Source: Bradyrhizobium viridifuturi
GTDB lineage: Bacteria > Pseudomonadota > Alphaproteobacteria > Rhizobiales > Xanthobacteraceae
Direction: 5' to 3'
NCBI RefSeq assembly: GCF_001238275.1
Contig: NZ_LGTB01000013.1
Location: 62,001 to 126,000 of the forward strand
DNA: 64,000 nt
A program made the position numbers and the translations under genes. This document shows positions 41,961-51,142 of this stretch, piece after piece (position 1 is the first letter of the stretch; each line of letters begins with the position of its first letter). The notes under the pieces were generated by a model that was given only the letters and a program-made list of their open reading frames with translations, was not told the DNA's origin and did not search any database.

Positions 41961-42832
41961 CGGCGCTTCTCCAGATGCGGCCGCAGCAGCGCCAGATAGG
42001 TGACGCCGATGATCGTGATCGCGATCAGGAACAGGAAGCTGAGTGCCGACGTGTAGCCGAGATTGAACTTCTTGAAGCCTTCCTGATAGGCGAACAAGGT
42101 CAGCGTCTCGGTGTCGACGCCCGGCCCGCCGCCCGTCATCACGAACACCGTATCCATGATCTTGTAGCTCTCGATCAGGCGGATGAAGACGACTGCGGCC
42201 GAGATCGGCAGCATCATCGGAAAGGTGATCCCCCAGAACTGCTGCCAGGCGCTGGCATTCTCCAGCTCGGCGGCCTCATAGACGTCTTCGGGAAGCGTTT
42301 GCAGGCCGGCCAGCATCATCAGGATGACGAACGGCGTCCATTGCCAGACCTCGACCGCGATGATGCAGGCGAGTGCCCAATGTCCATTGGTGAGGAAGGG
42401 CAGATTGACCAGCCCGAACTTCGACAGGAACTGGTTGAGCGGTCCCATGGTCGGGTTGAACATCATGCGCGCCACCAGCGCGACCGCCACCGGCGCAAGC
42501 AGCATCGGCAGCAGCAAGGCGACGCGAAACAGCCGCTCGCCCGGCACCCGCGCGTTCAGTGCCAGCGCGACGCCGAAACCGATCGCGTATTGCAGGCCGA
42601 CCGCGATGAAGGCGATCAGCGTCGTCGTGAAGAGCGCACTCCAGAACCGCGGCTCCTGCAACAGCGTCGCATAATTGCCGAGCCAGACCACGCGCGGCGG
42701 GATCGGCGGGATCAGGCGATAGCTGAGGAAGCTCGTGGTCAGCGAATAGATCAGCGGAAAGATCGAGATCGCCAGCACGACGAGCACCGCCGGCCAGATG
42801 AAGACATGCTTGATCGGATCGTTCCGCATCAT
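41957..42832 (-). CDS. Sugar ABC transporter permease, MalF-like
   Basis: A 291-residue CUT1 permease with about six transmembrane segments and the EAA loop EAAELENASAWQQFWGITFP near residue 190. ATG 42832 (or 42829) lies 7 bp after the kinase stop. It forms the membrane channel with the MalG-like protein. MTGGGPGVDTETLTLFAYQ is a conserved periplasmic loop of the family. Confidence 0.92.
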   Translation of the reverse strand: MMRNDPIKHVFIWPAVLVVLAISIFPLIYSLTTSFLSYRLIPPIPPRVVWLGNYATLLQEPRFWSALFTTTLIAFIAVGLQYAIGFGVALALNARVPGERLFRVALLLPMLLAPVAVALVARMMFNPTMGPLNQFLSKFGLVNLPFLTNGHWALACIIAVEVWQWTPFVILMMLAGLQTLPEDVYEAAELENASAWQQFWGITFPMMLPISAAVVFIRLIESYKIMDTVFVMTGGGPGVDTETLTLFAYQEGFKKFNLGYTSALSFLFLIAITIIGVTYLALLRPHLEKRR

Positions 42833-42839
42833 CGCGCGA

Positions 42840-43763
42840 TCATCCCTTCAGCAGCGCTTCGATCTCGGCACGCTGCGGCATTGCGGGCGCGGTCCCGGGA
42901 CGCGTGACCGAAATTCCGGCCGTGGCTGAACCGAACCGCGCAGCCTCGAGCGGATCGACGCCATCGGCGAGCGCCGCAGCGAAGCCGCCGACGAAGGCAT
43001 CGCCCGCGCCGGTGGTCTCGACCACCTTGCCGGCGGCAAACGGCGGCACGTGCAGCGAGCGGTCCCGCGCATGGAACAGCGCGCCACGCTCGCCGAGCGT
43101 GATCAGCGCCGTGCCGGCGCCCTTCGCCAGCAACGCGTCGCCGGCACGTCGGGCGCCGGCGAGATCGCCGACCGCGATCCCGGTCAACGCTTCGGCCTCG
43201 GTCTCGTTCGGAACAACATAATCGCACAGCGCAAACAGGCTATCGTCGAACTTGATCGCCGGCGCCGGATTGAACACCGTGATGCTGCCGGCGGCACGCG
43301 CGACCTCGAGCCCCCGGAATGCCGCATCGACCGGCTGCTCGAGCTGCGTCACGAACACCCTGGAGTCTCTGATAGCGTCCGCGACCGCGTCGACATCGGC
43401 CGGGCTGATGCCGCCCGCCGCACCCGGCACCACGATGATCGCGTTGTCGCCGCGCGTCTCATGGACGTAGATGAACGCAGCGCCGGTCGGCGCGTCCGCA
43501 GTCCTCGCCACCCGCGGCCGAATTCCCTCGGCCTCCCAGGTCTTGACCGCCAGCTCGCCGAAGGCGTCGCTGCCGATCCGCGAGATGAAGCTCACGCTGG
43601 CACCGGCCCTTGCTGCCGCGACAGCCTGATTGGATCCCTTGCCGCCGGGCCCCATGGCAAATCCCGATCCGGCGATCGTCTCGCCGATCGCTGGCATGTT
43701 GCCGGCGCGGAACGCCAGATCGACGACGAACACGCCGAGGACGGCGACGCCATTCTTGCTCAT
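42840..43763 (-). CDS. Ribokinase-family sugar kinase (ribokinase or deoxyribokinase)
   Basis: A 307-residue PfkB-family kinase starting at ATG 43763 (MSKNGVAVLG). The N-terminal signature is GPGGKGSNQAVAAAR. The C-terminal catalytic motif TTGAGDAFVGG holds the general base Asp. Substrate-side residues such as VVPNETEAEALTG also fit ribokinase. Beside deoC and a mutarotase, phosphorylation of 2-deoxyribose at O5 to feed DeoC is the most economical reading. Plain ribokinase activity is the alternative. Confidence 0.9.
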   Translation of the reverse strand: MSKNGVAVLGVFVVDLAFRAGNMPAIGETIAGSGFAMGPGGKGSNQAVAAARAGASVSFISRIGSDAFGELAVKTWEAEGIRPRVARTADAPTGAAFIYVHETRGDNAIIVVPGAAGGISPADVDAVADAIRDSRVFVTQLEQPVDAAFRGLEVARAAGSITVFNPAPAIKFDDSLFALCDYVVPNETEAEALTGIAVGDLAGARRAGDALLAKGAGTALITLGERGALFHARDRSLHVPPFAAGKVVETTGAGDAFVGGFAAALADGVDPLEAARFGSATAGISVTRPGTAPAMPQRAEIEALLKG

Positions 43764-43767
43764 GTCG

Positions 43768-44223
43768 TTACTCCCCGTCCGGCGCGATGACGCCCTTGGT
43801 GAGCAGGAAGCAGCCGTAGAAGCGCCGCTCACCGGTCGCGATCACACAGTAGGCCGCCTTCGCCTTCTCATAGAACGCGTGGCGCTCGACGCCGACCAGA
43901 GGCCAGGACCGTCCCTCGGCACGATCGATCGCGGTCTGCACCTCGTGCTGCACGGGGGGCACCTCCTGCGGTTGGCCGACAATCTCCATGCGGATCGCGG
44001 CATCGTCGACGAAGGTATCGAGCGGCATCACCGAGAGCACGGCTTCGACCGCCTTGGCGGCGCTCACATTGTCGATGCGCAGCAACTCGCCCAGCACGCT
44101 CTGGCGCGCGATCGAGTCGGCCGGAAAATTGGTGTCGCACACCACCAAGCGATCGCCGTGCCCCATCGCCCGTAGGGCATAGAGCACGTCGGCATTGAGC
44201 AGTGGATTGATGCCCTTGAGCAT
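43768..44223 (-). CDS. RbsD/FucU-family sugar mutarotase
   Basis: A 151-residue protein. ATG 44223 is chosen because MLKGINPLLNADVLYALRAMGHGD is the typical start of the family. His (MGHGD) and the C-terminal YGCFLLTKGV, with its conserved Tyr/Asn-like region, form the active site. These enzymes interconvert anomers or pyranose and furanose forms after import. The stop is 4 bp before the kinase start, so the sugar would be handed on in the right form for phosphorylation. Confidence 0.88.
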   Translation of the reverse strand: MLKGINPLLNADVLYALRAMGHGDRLVVCDTNFPADSIARQSVLGELLRIDNVSAAKAVEAVLSVMPLDTFVDDAAIRMEIVGQPQEVPPVQHEVQTAIDRAEGRSWPLVGVERHAFYEKAKAAYCVIATGERRFYGCFLLTKGVIAPDGE

Positions 44224-44365
44224 GTAGCGTCCCTCCCTCGTCTTCAGCATCGCCGGACTCTGACGGTCCGGACCCCATCCATATCACCGCAAGGTGACGT
44301 CCCTAGATTCCAGTCTTGACGCGTCGTCTTCACGCGAACCGGTACCCACCTCGCTTGAGAACGCT

Positions 44366-46750
44366 CTAGTCGCCGTACGGAATCCAGATGTTCTTCACCT
44401 GCACGGCATGGCGGAGCAGGATCGGGCCCTCGCTCGCGGCCTTGTCGTACCAGTCGAGCGCGAGGCCATGATCGACCAGCGTCCGCTTGAGGTTGCCGAT
44501 CGACAGCCGTTCCGCGGCCGCCGACGCGTCTTGCGATCCGAACGCCCAGAGCGCGTCGACATCGTCATGCTCGGCAAGCACCTTGACCAGTTCGTTGCGC
44601 TCACCGGTGACGATGTTGACCACGCCGCCCGGCACATCAGACGTCTCGAGCACCTGGTAGAAATCCGTCGCGGCGAGCGGATGCCGCTCGCTCGGTACCG
44701 CGACGACGCGGTTGCCCATCGCAACCAACGGCGCGACCAGGCTGATGAAGCCGAGCAGCGGCGCCTCGTCCGGACAGGCGACACCGACCACGCCGATCGG
44801 CTCATGCATTGCAAGCGCCACGCCGCGCAGCGGCGGCGCGTGGATGGATCCCTCGAACTTGTCGGCCCAGGCGCCATAGCTGAACAGCCGCTCGATGCTC
44901 GCATCGACTTCCGTGCGCGCCTTTGCCGACGACACGCCGGTCATGTCGGCGATGCGCCGGACAAACTCGTCGCTGCGCGCGGAGAGATTTTCGGCAAGGT
45001 AGTAGAGGATCTGGGCGCGATTATGCGCTGTCGCCCGCGCCCACGATTCGGCTGAGCGCGCCGCGGCCACCGCATTGCGGATATCCTTGCGATTGCCCTC
45101 GCCCACCTCGCCGAGGCGCCGGCCCTTTGGCGACAGCACCGCGCGCGAATAATTGCCGTCCGGGCGGACTTGCTTGCCGCCGACGAACAGTTTTGCCGTC
45201 CGATCGATCGGCGGCACGTCGAATCCAGCACTTGCGGCGGCCGCAATCGGCAGCGGCGATACCTTGGGCCGCGCCTTGCGCCCGCTCCAGGCCTTGGGCT
45301 TGAGATATTCGACCATGCCTTCACGGCCACCCTCGCGGCCGAAGCCGGACTCACGATAGCCGCCGAACCCGACGCTGGCGTCGAACAGGTTGGTGGCGTT
45401 GACCCAGACGACGCCGGCCAGCAACTTCGGCGCGATGTCGAGCGCAAGACCAATCGTCTCGCTCCACACGCTCGCGGCAAGGCCATAGCGCGTGTTGTTG
45501 GCGAGCATGACAGCCTCGTCGGGCGTGCGGAATGTCATCGCAACCAGGACAGGACCGAAGATCTCTTCAGTCGCAACCGTCGAGGATGGATGCACGTTCC
45601 AAAGCAGCGTCGGCGGATAGAAGCATCCCTCCGCGGGCATCGCGCCGGGCGTCTGATATTTCTCGGCGCCTTCCTTCACGCCGGTCTCGACCAGCGACTT
45701 GATCCGCTCGAGCTGCACCGGGGCGACCACCGCGCCCATGTCGATCGCCTTGTCGAGCGGCATGCCGACGCGCAGCGTCGACATGCGGCGGATCAGCCGC
45801 CTGCGGAAGGTGTCAGCAATGCCTTCCTGCAGCAGCAGCCTCGAGCCGGCACAGCAGACCTGGCCCTGGTTGAACCAGATCGCATCGACCACGCCTTCCA
45901 CCGCGCCATCGATGTCGGCATCGTCGAATACGATGAACGGCGACTTGCCGCCGAGTTCGAGCGTCAGCGATTTGCCGGTGCCTGCCGTCGTCTGACGGAT
46001 CAGCCGCCCGACCTCGGTCGAGCCGGTGAAGGCAATCTTGTCGACGGGACTTTCGACCAGCAGCGCGCCGGTCGCACCATCGCCGGTCACGACGTTCAAC
46101 ACGCCCGGCGGCAGGCCGGCCTCGGCCGAGAGTTCGGCAAATAGCAGCGCGGTCAGCGAGGTGAACTCCGCGGGCTTCAGCACCACCGTGTTGCCGGCGG
46201 CAAGTGCCGGCGCGATCTTCCAGGCCAGCATCAGCAGCGGGAAATTCCACGGGATGATCTGCCCGATCACGCCGATCGGCGCCTGATCGGCGAATTCCCG
46301 CTCCTGCAACTGCGCCCAGCCGGCGTGATAGTAGAAATGGCGGGCGGCGAGCGGCACGTCGAGATCGCGGGTCTCGCGGATCGGCTTGCCGTTGTCGATC
46401 GCCTCCAGCACGGCGAGCAGCCGGGCGTGACGCTGCAGCATGCGCGCCAGTGCATAGAGATGACGCGCGCGGCCGTGACCGCCAAGCTTCGCCCATGCCG
46501 TCTGCGCCGTGCGCGCGGCGTTGACCGCCGCCTCGACGTCGGACGCCGCGCCCTGCGCGATGCGCGCCAGCGGCTTGCCGGTGGCGGGCTCGAACGTGGT
46601 GAGGTGCTTGCCGGCATGCGGCGTTGTGAACTTGCCGGCGATGAAATGCCCGAACGTGGCGTCATGCCGCGCCAGCCAGACGCGCGCTTCGCCGTCCGCC
46701 TCGGGCGCGGGGCCATACTCCATGGTTTCGAAATAGTTTGCGACGCTCAT
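44366..46750 (-). CDS. Two-domain aldehyde dehydrogenase, ALDH16-like
   Basis: A 794-residue fusion of two aldehyde dehydrogenase domains. Domain 1 (about residues 30-490) is complete: the general base is Glu265 in LTLELGGKSP, and the nucleophile is Cys299 in GQVCCAGSR. Domain 2 (about 510-790) has the Rossmann-type part (EPIGVVGVACPDEAP, VVNIVTGERNEL) but lacks the Cys motif, so it should be inactive and structural. This is the ALDH16 layout. In this operon it would oxidise acetaldehyde released by DeoC to acetate (inference). It is 10 bp after deoC. Confidence 0.9.
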   Translation of the reverse strand: MSVANYFETMEYGPAPEADGEARVWLARHDATFGHFIAGKFTTPHAGKHLTTFEPATGKPLARIAQGAASDVEAAVNAARTAQTAWAKLGGHGRARHLYALARMLQRHARLLAVLEAIDNGKPIRETRDLDVPLAARHFYYHAGWAQLQEREFADQAPIGVIGQIIPWNFPLLMLAWKIAPALAAGNTVVLKPAEFTSLTALLFAELSAEAGLPPGVLNVVTGDGATGALLVESPVDKIAFTGSTEVGRLIRQTTAGTGKSLTLELGGKSPFIVFDDADIDGAVEGVVDAIWFNQGQVCCAGSRLLLQEGIADTFRRRLIRRMSTLRVGMPLDKAIDMGAVVAPVQLERIKSLVETGVKEGAEKYQTPGAMPAEGCFYPPTLLWNVHPSSTVATEEIFGPVLVAMTFRTPDEAVMLANNTRYGLAASVWSETIGLALDIAPKLLAGVVWVNATNLFDASVGFGGYRESGFGREGGREGMVEYLKPKAWSGRKARPKVSPLPIAAAASAGFDVPPIDRTAKLFVGGKQVRPDGNYSRAVLSPKGRRLGEVGEGNRKDIRNAVAAARSAESWARATAHNRAQILYYLAENLSARSDEFVRRIADMTGVSSAKARTEVDASIERLFSYGAWADKFEGSIHAPPLRGVALAMHEPIGVVGVACPDEAPLLGFISLVAPLVAMGNRVVAVPSERHPLAATDFYQVLETSDVPGGVVNIVTGERNELVKVLAEHDDVDALWAFGSQDASAAAERLSIGNLKRTLVDHGLALDWYDKAASEGPILLRHAVQVKNIWIPYGD

Positions 46751-46760
46751 CGCTGGAGTC

Positions 46761-47789
46761 TCATCCCACGGGGTGGCGGTTGAAAGCCGAATAGTGGCCG
46801 GTCACGTGATGCTCGAGCTGCCGCTCGATATCGGCAAGCAGGCTGGAGGCGCCGATGCGGAACAGATCCGGCTCGAGCCAGTCGCGCCCCAATTCCTCCT
46901 TCATCAGGAACTGATAGTTGAGCACGTCCTTTGCGGTCGAGATTCCGCCGGCCGGCTTGAAGCCGATCTTGAAGCCGGTGCGCTCCTGGTAGACGCGGAT
47001 CATCCGCAGCATCGCCAGCGTCACCGGCAGCGTGGCGTTGACGCCCTCCTTGCCGGTCGAGGTCTTGATGAAATCGGCACCGGCCATCATGCAGACCATC
47101 GATGCCTTGGCGACATTGCGCAGCGTCTTGAGGTCGCCGGTGGCCAGGATCGTCTTCAGATGCGCGTTGTCGCAGACGGCGCGGAAGTCCTGGACCTCGG
47201 CGTAAAGCGCCCGCCAGTCGCCAGTCAGCACGTGCTCGCGCGTGATGACGACGTCGATCTCCTGCGCGCCGTCGCGCACCGACGCCTCGATCTCCTTCAG
47301 CTTCAGTTCGTGGGGGATCAGCCCCGCCGGGAATCCGGTCGAGACCGCAGCGACCGGGATGCCGGATCCAGCGAGCGCTTCGACGGCCGTGCCGACGAAC
47401 CGATGGTAGACACAGACCGCGCCGGTATGCAGCTCGCGCCCGGCAAAGCCGAGCCGCTCGAGAACGTCGCCACGCACGGGCGCCTTGGCCTTGGCGCAGA
47501 GGCGCTTCACCCGTTCGGTGGTATCGTCGCCGTTGAGCGTCGTCAGGTCGATGCAGGTGATCGCCTTGAGCAGCCACGCCGCCTGCGCATCCTTCTTGAC
47601 CGTACGACGGCCCGGCAGGCTCGCGACCCGCCGTTCGGCGGCCGACAGGTTGATCCTGATTTCGTCGACCCAATCCATGTCGAGCGCGCGGCCGCTGTTG
47701 CGCAGCGCCGAATGAGGATGCCCACCGCCCGGGGAAGGCGGCAGCGTGGTCAGTGCGATCGGATTCTGCATGGGGACGCTCTGCGTCAT
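46761..47789 (-). CDS. deoC: Deoxyribose-phosphate aldolase
   Basis: A 342-residue long-form DeoC. ATG 47789 gives MTQSVPMQNP; ATG 47771 is a second option. It cleaves 2-deoxyribose-5-phosphate to acetaldehyde and glyceraldehyde-3-phosphate. The Schiff-base Lys is in FIKTSTGKEG, the second Lys in GFKPAGGIST, and the Asp in CIDLTTLNGDD. About 80 residues precede the core compared with the 220-260-residue bacterial enzymes. It is the first gene of an eight-gene operon and divergent from the DeoR gene. Confidence 0.93.
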   Translation of the reverse strand: MTQSVPMQNPIALTTLPPSPGGGHPHSALRNSGRALDMDWVDEIRINLSAAERRVASLPGRRTVKKDAQAAWLLKAITCIDLTTLNGDDTTERVKRLCAKAKAPVRGDVLERLGFAGRELHTGAVCVYHRFVGTAVEALAGSGIPVAAVSTGFPAGLIPHELKLKEIEASVRDGAQEIDVVITREHVLTGDWRALYAEVQDFRAVCDNAHLKTILATGDLKTLRNVAKASMVCMMAGADFIKTSTGKEGVNATLPVTLAMLRMIRVYQERTGFKIGFKPAGGISTAKDVLNYQFLMKEELGRDWLEPDLFRIGASSLLADIERQLEHHVTGHYSAFNRHPVG

Positions 47790-47806
47790 GGAAGCGCCGT
47801 GCGGTC

Positions 47807-47857
47807 CTAGCGAATCGACGAGATCGCCAGATAAACTGAATGTGTCGATCGCAACAT
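47807..47857 (-). other. Possible leader peptide before deoC
   Basis: ATG 47857 has the best ribosome site of the region (GGGGAGG, 5 nt upstream). It opens a 16-codon frame, MLRSTHSVYLAISSIR, ending at TAG 47809-47807, 17 bp before the deoC ATG. It could couple or tune deoC translation. It may also mark a small sequence error that cuts a longer deoC start. Confidence 0.35.
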
Positions 47858-47942
47858 GTGATCCTCCCCTGACCTTGCCGCTGGGTTTGCCACCTGCCGA
47901 GGAACGACATCGCCCCGACGCCAGATGAGCCGCCAAACTGGA

Positions 47943-47982
47943 TGTTATTATTGTAACAAATCGACGTTGCTAAACTCACAAC
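47943..47982. promoter_or_regulatory. Bipartite operator-like element, deoC/deoR region
   Basis: TGTTATTATTGTAACA (47943-47958) is a dyad with TGTTA/TAACA arms. TCACAAC ends at 47982. The same two elements, at nearly the same distance, lie before the Rbs-type ATPase gene (52766-52806). DeoR-family repressors use such AT-rich dyads. Confidence 0.65.
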
Positions 47983-48027
47983 ATTGTAAGATCATTGTCA
48001 ATCAGATAAGCAAGCTCGGCGACAAAA

Positions 48028-48822
48028 ATGGCTGAAACCCCGAACGCACGACCAAGCGAGACACGCGTCCAGCGCCTGCAGAGGCTGCGCCGCGCCGTCG
48101 AATCGAGTGGCGCGCTGCACCTGAAGGATGCCGCCGAGCTCCTGAAGGTCTCCGAAATGACGGTGCGGCGTGACCTTGCCGGCCCGGAGGCCGCCCTTGC
48201 TTTGCTCGGCGGCTACGTCGTCAACGCCGCATCGCCGACCGCGATCAAGTACACGTTCGAGCAGGAGATCGACCAGCACACCCAGGACAAGCGTCTCGCC
48301 TGCCGGGCTGCGGCCGCCTCGATCAAGGAAGGCGATACGATCTTCATCGATTGCGGCACCACGATGCAGTCGCTGGCGGATTGCCTGCCCGAGGATCTGC
48401 CGCTCTCGGTGATCTGCTATTCGATGAACGTGGCGTCGATCGTGACGCATAGGCCCGGCACGCAGGTGATGCTGATGGGCGGGCTCTATCATCCCTCATC
48501 GCAGTCCTTTGCATCGGACGATGGCCTGTCCTATCTGCGGCGGCTCGGCATCAACAAGGCCTTCATTTCCGCCGGCGGCGTGCACTGGACCCGCGGCGCG
48601 AGCTGCTCGAATTTTCACGAGGTCGCCGTCAAGCGGGCCGTCATCGAAACCGCGATGGAGAGCATCCTGGTGATCGACGCGAGCAAGCTCGGCAGCCTCA
48701 AGTCCGCATTCTTTTCCGATATCGGCGCGTTCTCGCGGATCATCGTCGGCGGCGCGGCGTCGCCGGACATGCGCAAGCACTTCCGCAGCCTTCCGGTCGA
48801 GTATGTGACCACCGCAATCTGA
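48028..48822 (+). CDS. DeoR-family repressor
   Basis: A 264-residue regulator. The N-terminal HTH is LKDAAELLKVSEMTVRRDLAG (residues about 38-58). The C-terminal DeoRC sensor has FIDCGTTMQSLADCL and VIDASKLG, which bind phosphorylated sugars in this family. The gene is divergent from deoC and faces the binding-protein gene of the second importer. With the shared operator element it probably controls both transport and catabolism. The likely inducer is deoxyribose-5-phosphate (inference). Confidence 0.92.
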   Translation: MAETPNARPSETRVQRLQRLRRAVESSGALHLKDAAELLKVSEMTVRRDLAGPEAALALLGGYVVNAASPTAIKYTFEQEIDQHTQDKRLACRAAAASIKEGDTIFIDCGTTMQSLADCLPEDLPLSVICYSMNVASIVTHRPGTQVMLMGGLYHPSSQSFASDDGLSYLRRLGINKAFISAGGVHWTRGASCSNFHEVAVKRAVIETAMESILVIDASKLGSLKSAFFSDIGAFSRIIVGGAASPDMRKHFRSLPVEYVTTAI

Positions 48823-48902
48823 CCCGGGCGGGGGCTGGCTCGCCCGGGTCAGCTTTGTCCACGATGCGCGCCGTTGCGACACCGCGCATCACGGGCCAAA
48901 GA

Positions 48903-50053
48903 TCAGTTGCAGGCCGGCTTCGCCTTGTTGCAGGCGTCAGTCAGCTCAGACGGCGGCTCCTTCTTGAACACCGTCTTGTAGGATTCCAGCACGTTCGACT
49001 GCGTCACCGGCAGCGACTGCACGCCAACCCAGGCCGGCGTCTCCTTGCCAAGCAGCGCGTTCATCATGGCCATCGCCTCCGCGACGCCTGATCATAGGGG
49101 CGCTGCGAGCCGGTCGCCTTCAAGGGACCGCCCTTGGCGATCTCGATCGCCGATTGCAGGCCGAGATCGACGGTCGTGACCGGAATGTCGATGCCCTGCG
49201 CGCGCATCGAGCTCAGCGTATCGAGTGCCGGCTGATCCCAGACCGCGAACACGCCCTTGACGTCGGGATTGCCGGTGAGGAAGTCGCCCGCGATCTGCGA
49301 TACTTTCGGCGGATCCGTGAAGTCGACCTGCTTCATCTTGATGTCAGGCCGGTTCTTCTGCATCCACTCGCGAACGCCCTTGGTGCGCTCGTTGGTGCTG
49401 AAATAGTCGACGCCGAAATTGACCAAGCCGATGGTGGCGCCCTGCGCCATGCAGGAGGCCAGGATCTGCGCCGCGATCTGCCCGTTACCCAGATTGTCCG
49501 CCGAAATCATCGAGGCATATTCCTCGGGATGCTTGAGACCGGTCGGGATGCTGTCCATCAGCACCAGCTTGATGCCGGCCTTGGCGACTTTCTTGTAGGT
49601 CGGCGCAGTCGCGGTGAAATCGACCGGGATCGAGATGATGCCGTCCGGATGCTGCTGGATGGTGTTCTCGATGTCGGCGATCTGCTTGTCGACCTGATAT
49701 TCAGCCGAGGCGACGCCCGTCACCGTCACGCCGTACTTCTTCAGCGTGTCGGTGATGCCCTGGATCTGCAGCTGCGCCCAGTCGAGGTTGACGGTCTGCA
49801 TCGAGATGCCGACCTTGAAATGCTTCTCCTTGACCTTGGCGGCATCGGCATCCGACAGCGCAAGCACTTCGGGCGAAGCGGCCTTCTCGCCATGGGGGCC
49901 TTGGCCGACGATCGATTTCGGTCCGAGTGTCGCGAGATCAACGCCCTTGACGCAGGTTGCCGGCACTTCGGCGCGGGCCGAGGGGGCGATCGAAATCGCC
50001 GTCGCCGCGATCAGCGCGGTCAGCGGCAGGGTTTGTCGCAAGATTGGCTTCAT
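48903..50053 (-). pseudogene. Rbs-type sugar-binding protein, one frame break
   Basis: A periplasmic binding protein of the RbsB family with a signal peptide (LPLTALIAATAISIAPSARA). In the sequence as given, the frame from ATG 50053 stops at 49064 after QRPYDQASRRRWP. Adding one base near 49087 restores PYDQGVAEAMAMMNALLGK, and the frame continues to KPACN and a stop at 48903, a normal RbsB-like end of about 383 residues in total. The gene body is otherwise intact, so a single missing base in the sequence is as likely as a real mutation. It serves the permease and ATPase just upstream. Confidence 0.85.
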
Positions 50054-50149
50054 TGTTTCCTCCCTTTTTTGGTCGCCGATTGACCGGAGGCCGGCGACCT
50101 TGCCCCTACTGCCGCAACGCGGGCCTTACGGCCCCGACGCGCATCCTGA

Positions 50150-51142
50150 CTAGCGTTTCGTGAAAGCGACCGCGGCCACGATGATCGCTCCCTTGATGAC
50201 GAGTTGCATCGGCGAGCTGACGCCGAGCAGCACGAGGCCGTTGTTGAGCGTGCCGATGATCAGGCTGCCGAACAGCGTCCCCAGGATGTAGCCGCGGCCG
50301 CCGAACAGGCTGCAGCCGCCGAGGATCACGGCGGCGATGACGTCGAGCTCCATGCCCTGTACGACGTCGGGCCGCGCGGCATGCGAGCGCGCCGACAGCA
50401 CCAGCGCCGCAAGTCCGGCCAGCGCACCGGTCAGCACGAAGGCCGCGGTCGTCACCCATTTGGTGTTGATGCCGGAATAGAGCGCCGCAGTCGGATTGCC
50501 GCCGACCGCATAGATGCGGCGGCCGAACACGTTATAGTGCAGCAGCAGGATGCCGACGATCATCGCCACCAGCGTCCAGGCGATCGGGACGGGGATGCCC
50601 AGGAACGTGCCTTCGCCGAAGATCGCGAAATAGGTCTCGTTGGTGATGATGACCGGCTTGGTGTTGGTCACCATCATCGCGAGGCCCCGCGCCATGCTCA
50701 GCGAGCCCAGCGTGACCAGGAAGGACGGGATCGAAAGCTGCGTGGTCAGGATGCCGTTGAGCAAGCCGACCAGCGCGCCGGTGCCGAGGCCTGCGACGGC
50801 GCCGACGATCCAGCTGTTGTTGATCTGGCTCATGGCGAGCGCCGCGGCCATGCCTGACAGCGCCAATGTCGATGCGACCGACAGATCGATCTGGCGCGCG
50901 ATGATCACGAAGGTCATGCCGACCGCGATGATCGAGACCAGCGTGGTCTGGCGTCCGATGTTCAGGAAATTGTCGACCGACAGGAACCAGGGCGAGGACA
51001 GGCTGAACACCACCAGCAGCACCACGAAGGCGATGTACAGCATGTAGGGCCGCTCGCCCCGCAGCAGGTTCTGCAGCAGCTTGCGGCGCCGGTCGGACCG
51101 GGTCGGCGCGGCGGCGACGTTGGGCGCGGTCAGTTCAGTCAT
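50150..51142 (-). CDS. Rbs-type sugar ABC transporter permease
   Basis: A 330-residue RbsC-like permease with eight or more hydrophobic segments. IDLSVASTLALSGMAAALAM is the hallmark IDLSVG region. ELDVIAAVILGGCSLFGGRGY is the conserved cytoplasmic loop that docks the ATPase. ATG 51142 overlaps the ATPase stop (ATGA). It forms a homodimer channel in this family. Confidence 0.93.
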   Translation of the reverse strand: MTELTAPNVAAAPTRSDRRRKLLQNLLRGERPYMLYIAFVVLLVVFSLSSPWFLSVDNFLNIGRQTTLVSIIAVGMTFVIIARQIDLSVASTLALSGMAAALAMSQINNSWIVGAVAGLGTGALVGLLNGILTTQLSIPSFLVTLGSLSMARGLAMMVTNTKPVIITNETYFAIFGEGTFLGIPVPIAWTLVAMIVGILLLHYNVFGRRIYAVGGNPTAALYSGINTKWVTTAAFVLTGALAGLAALVLSARSHAARPDVVQGMELDVIAAVILGGCSLFGGRGYILGTLFGSLIIGTLNNGLVLLGVSSPMQLVIKGAIIVAAVAFTKR

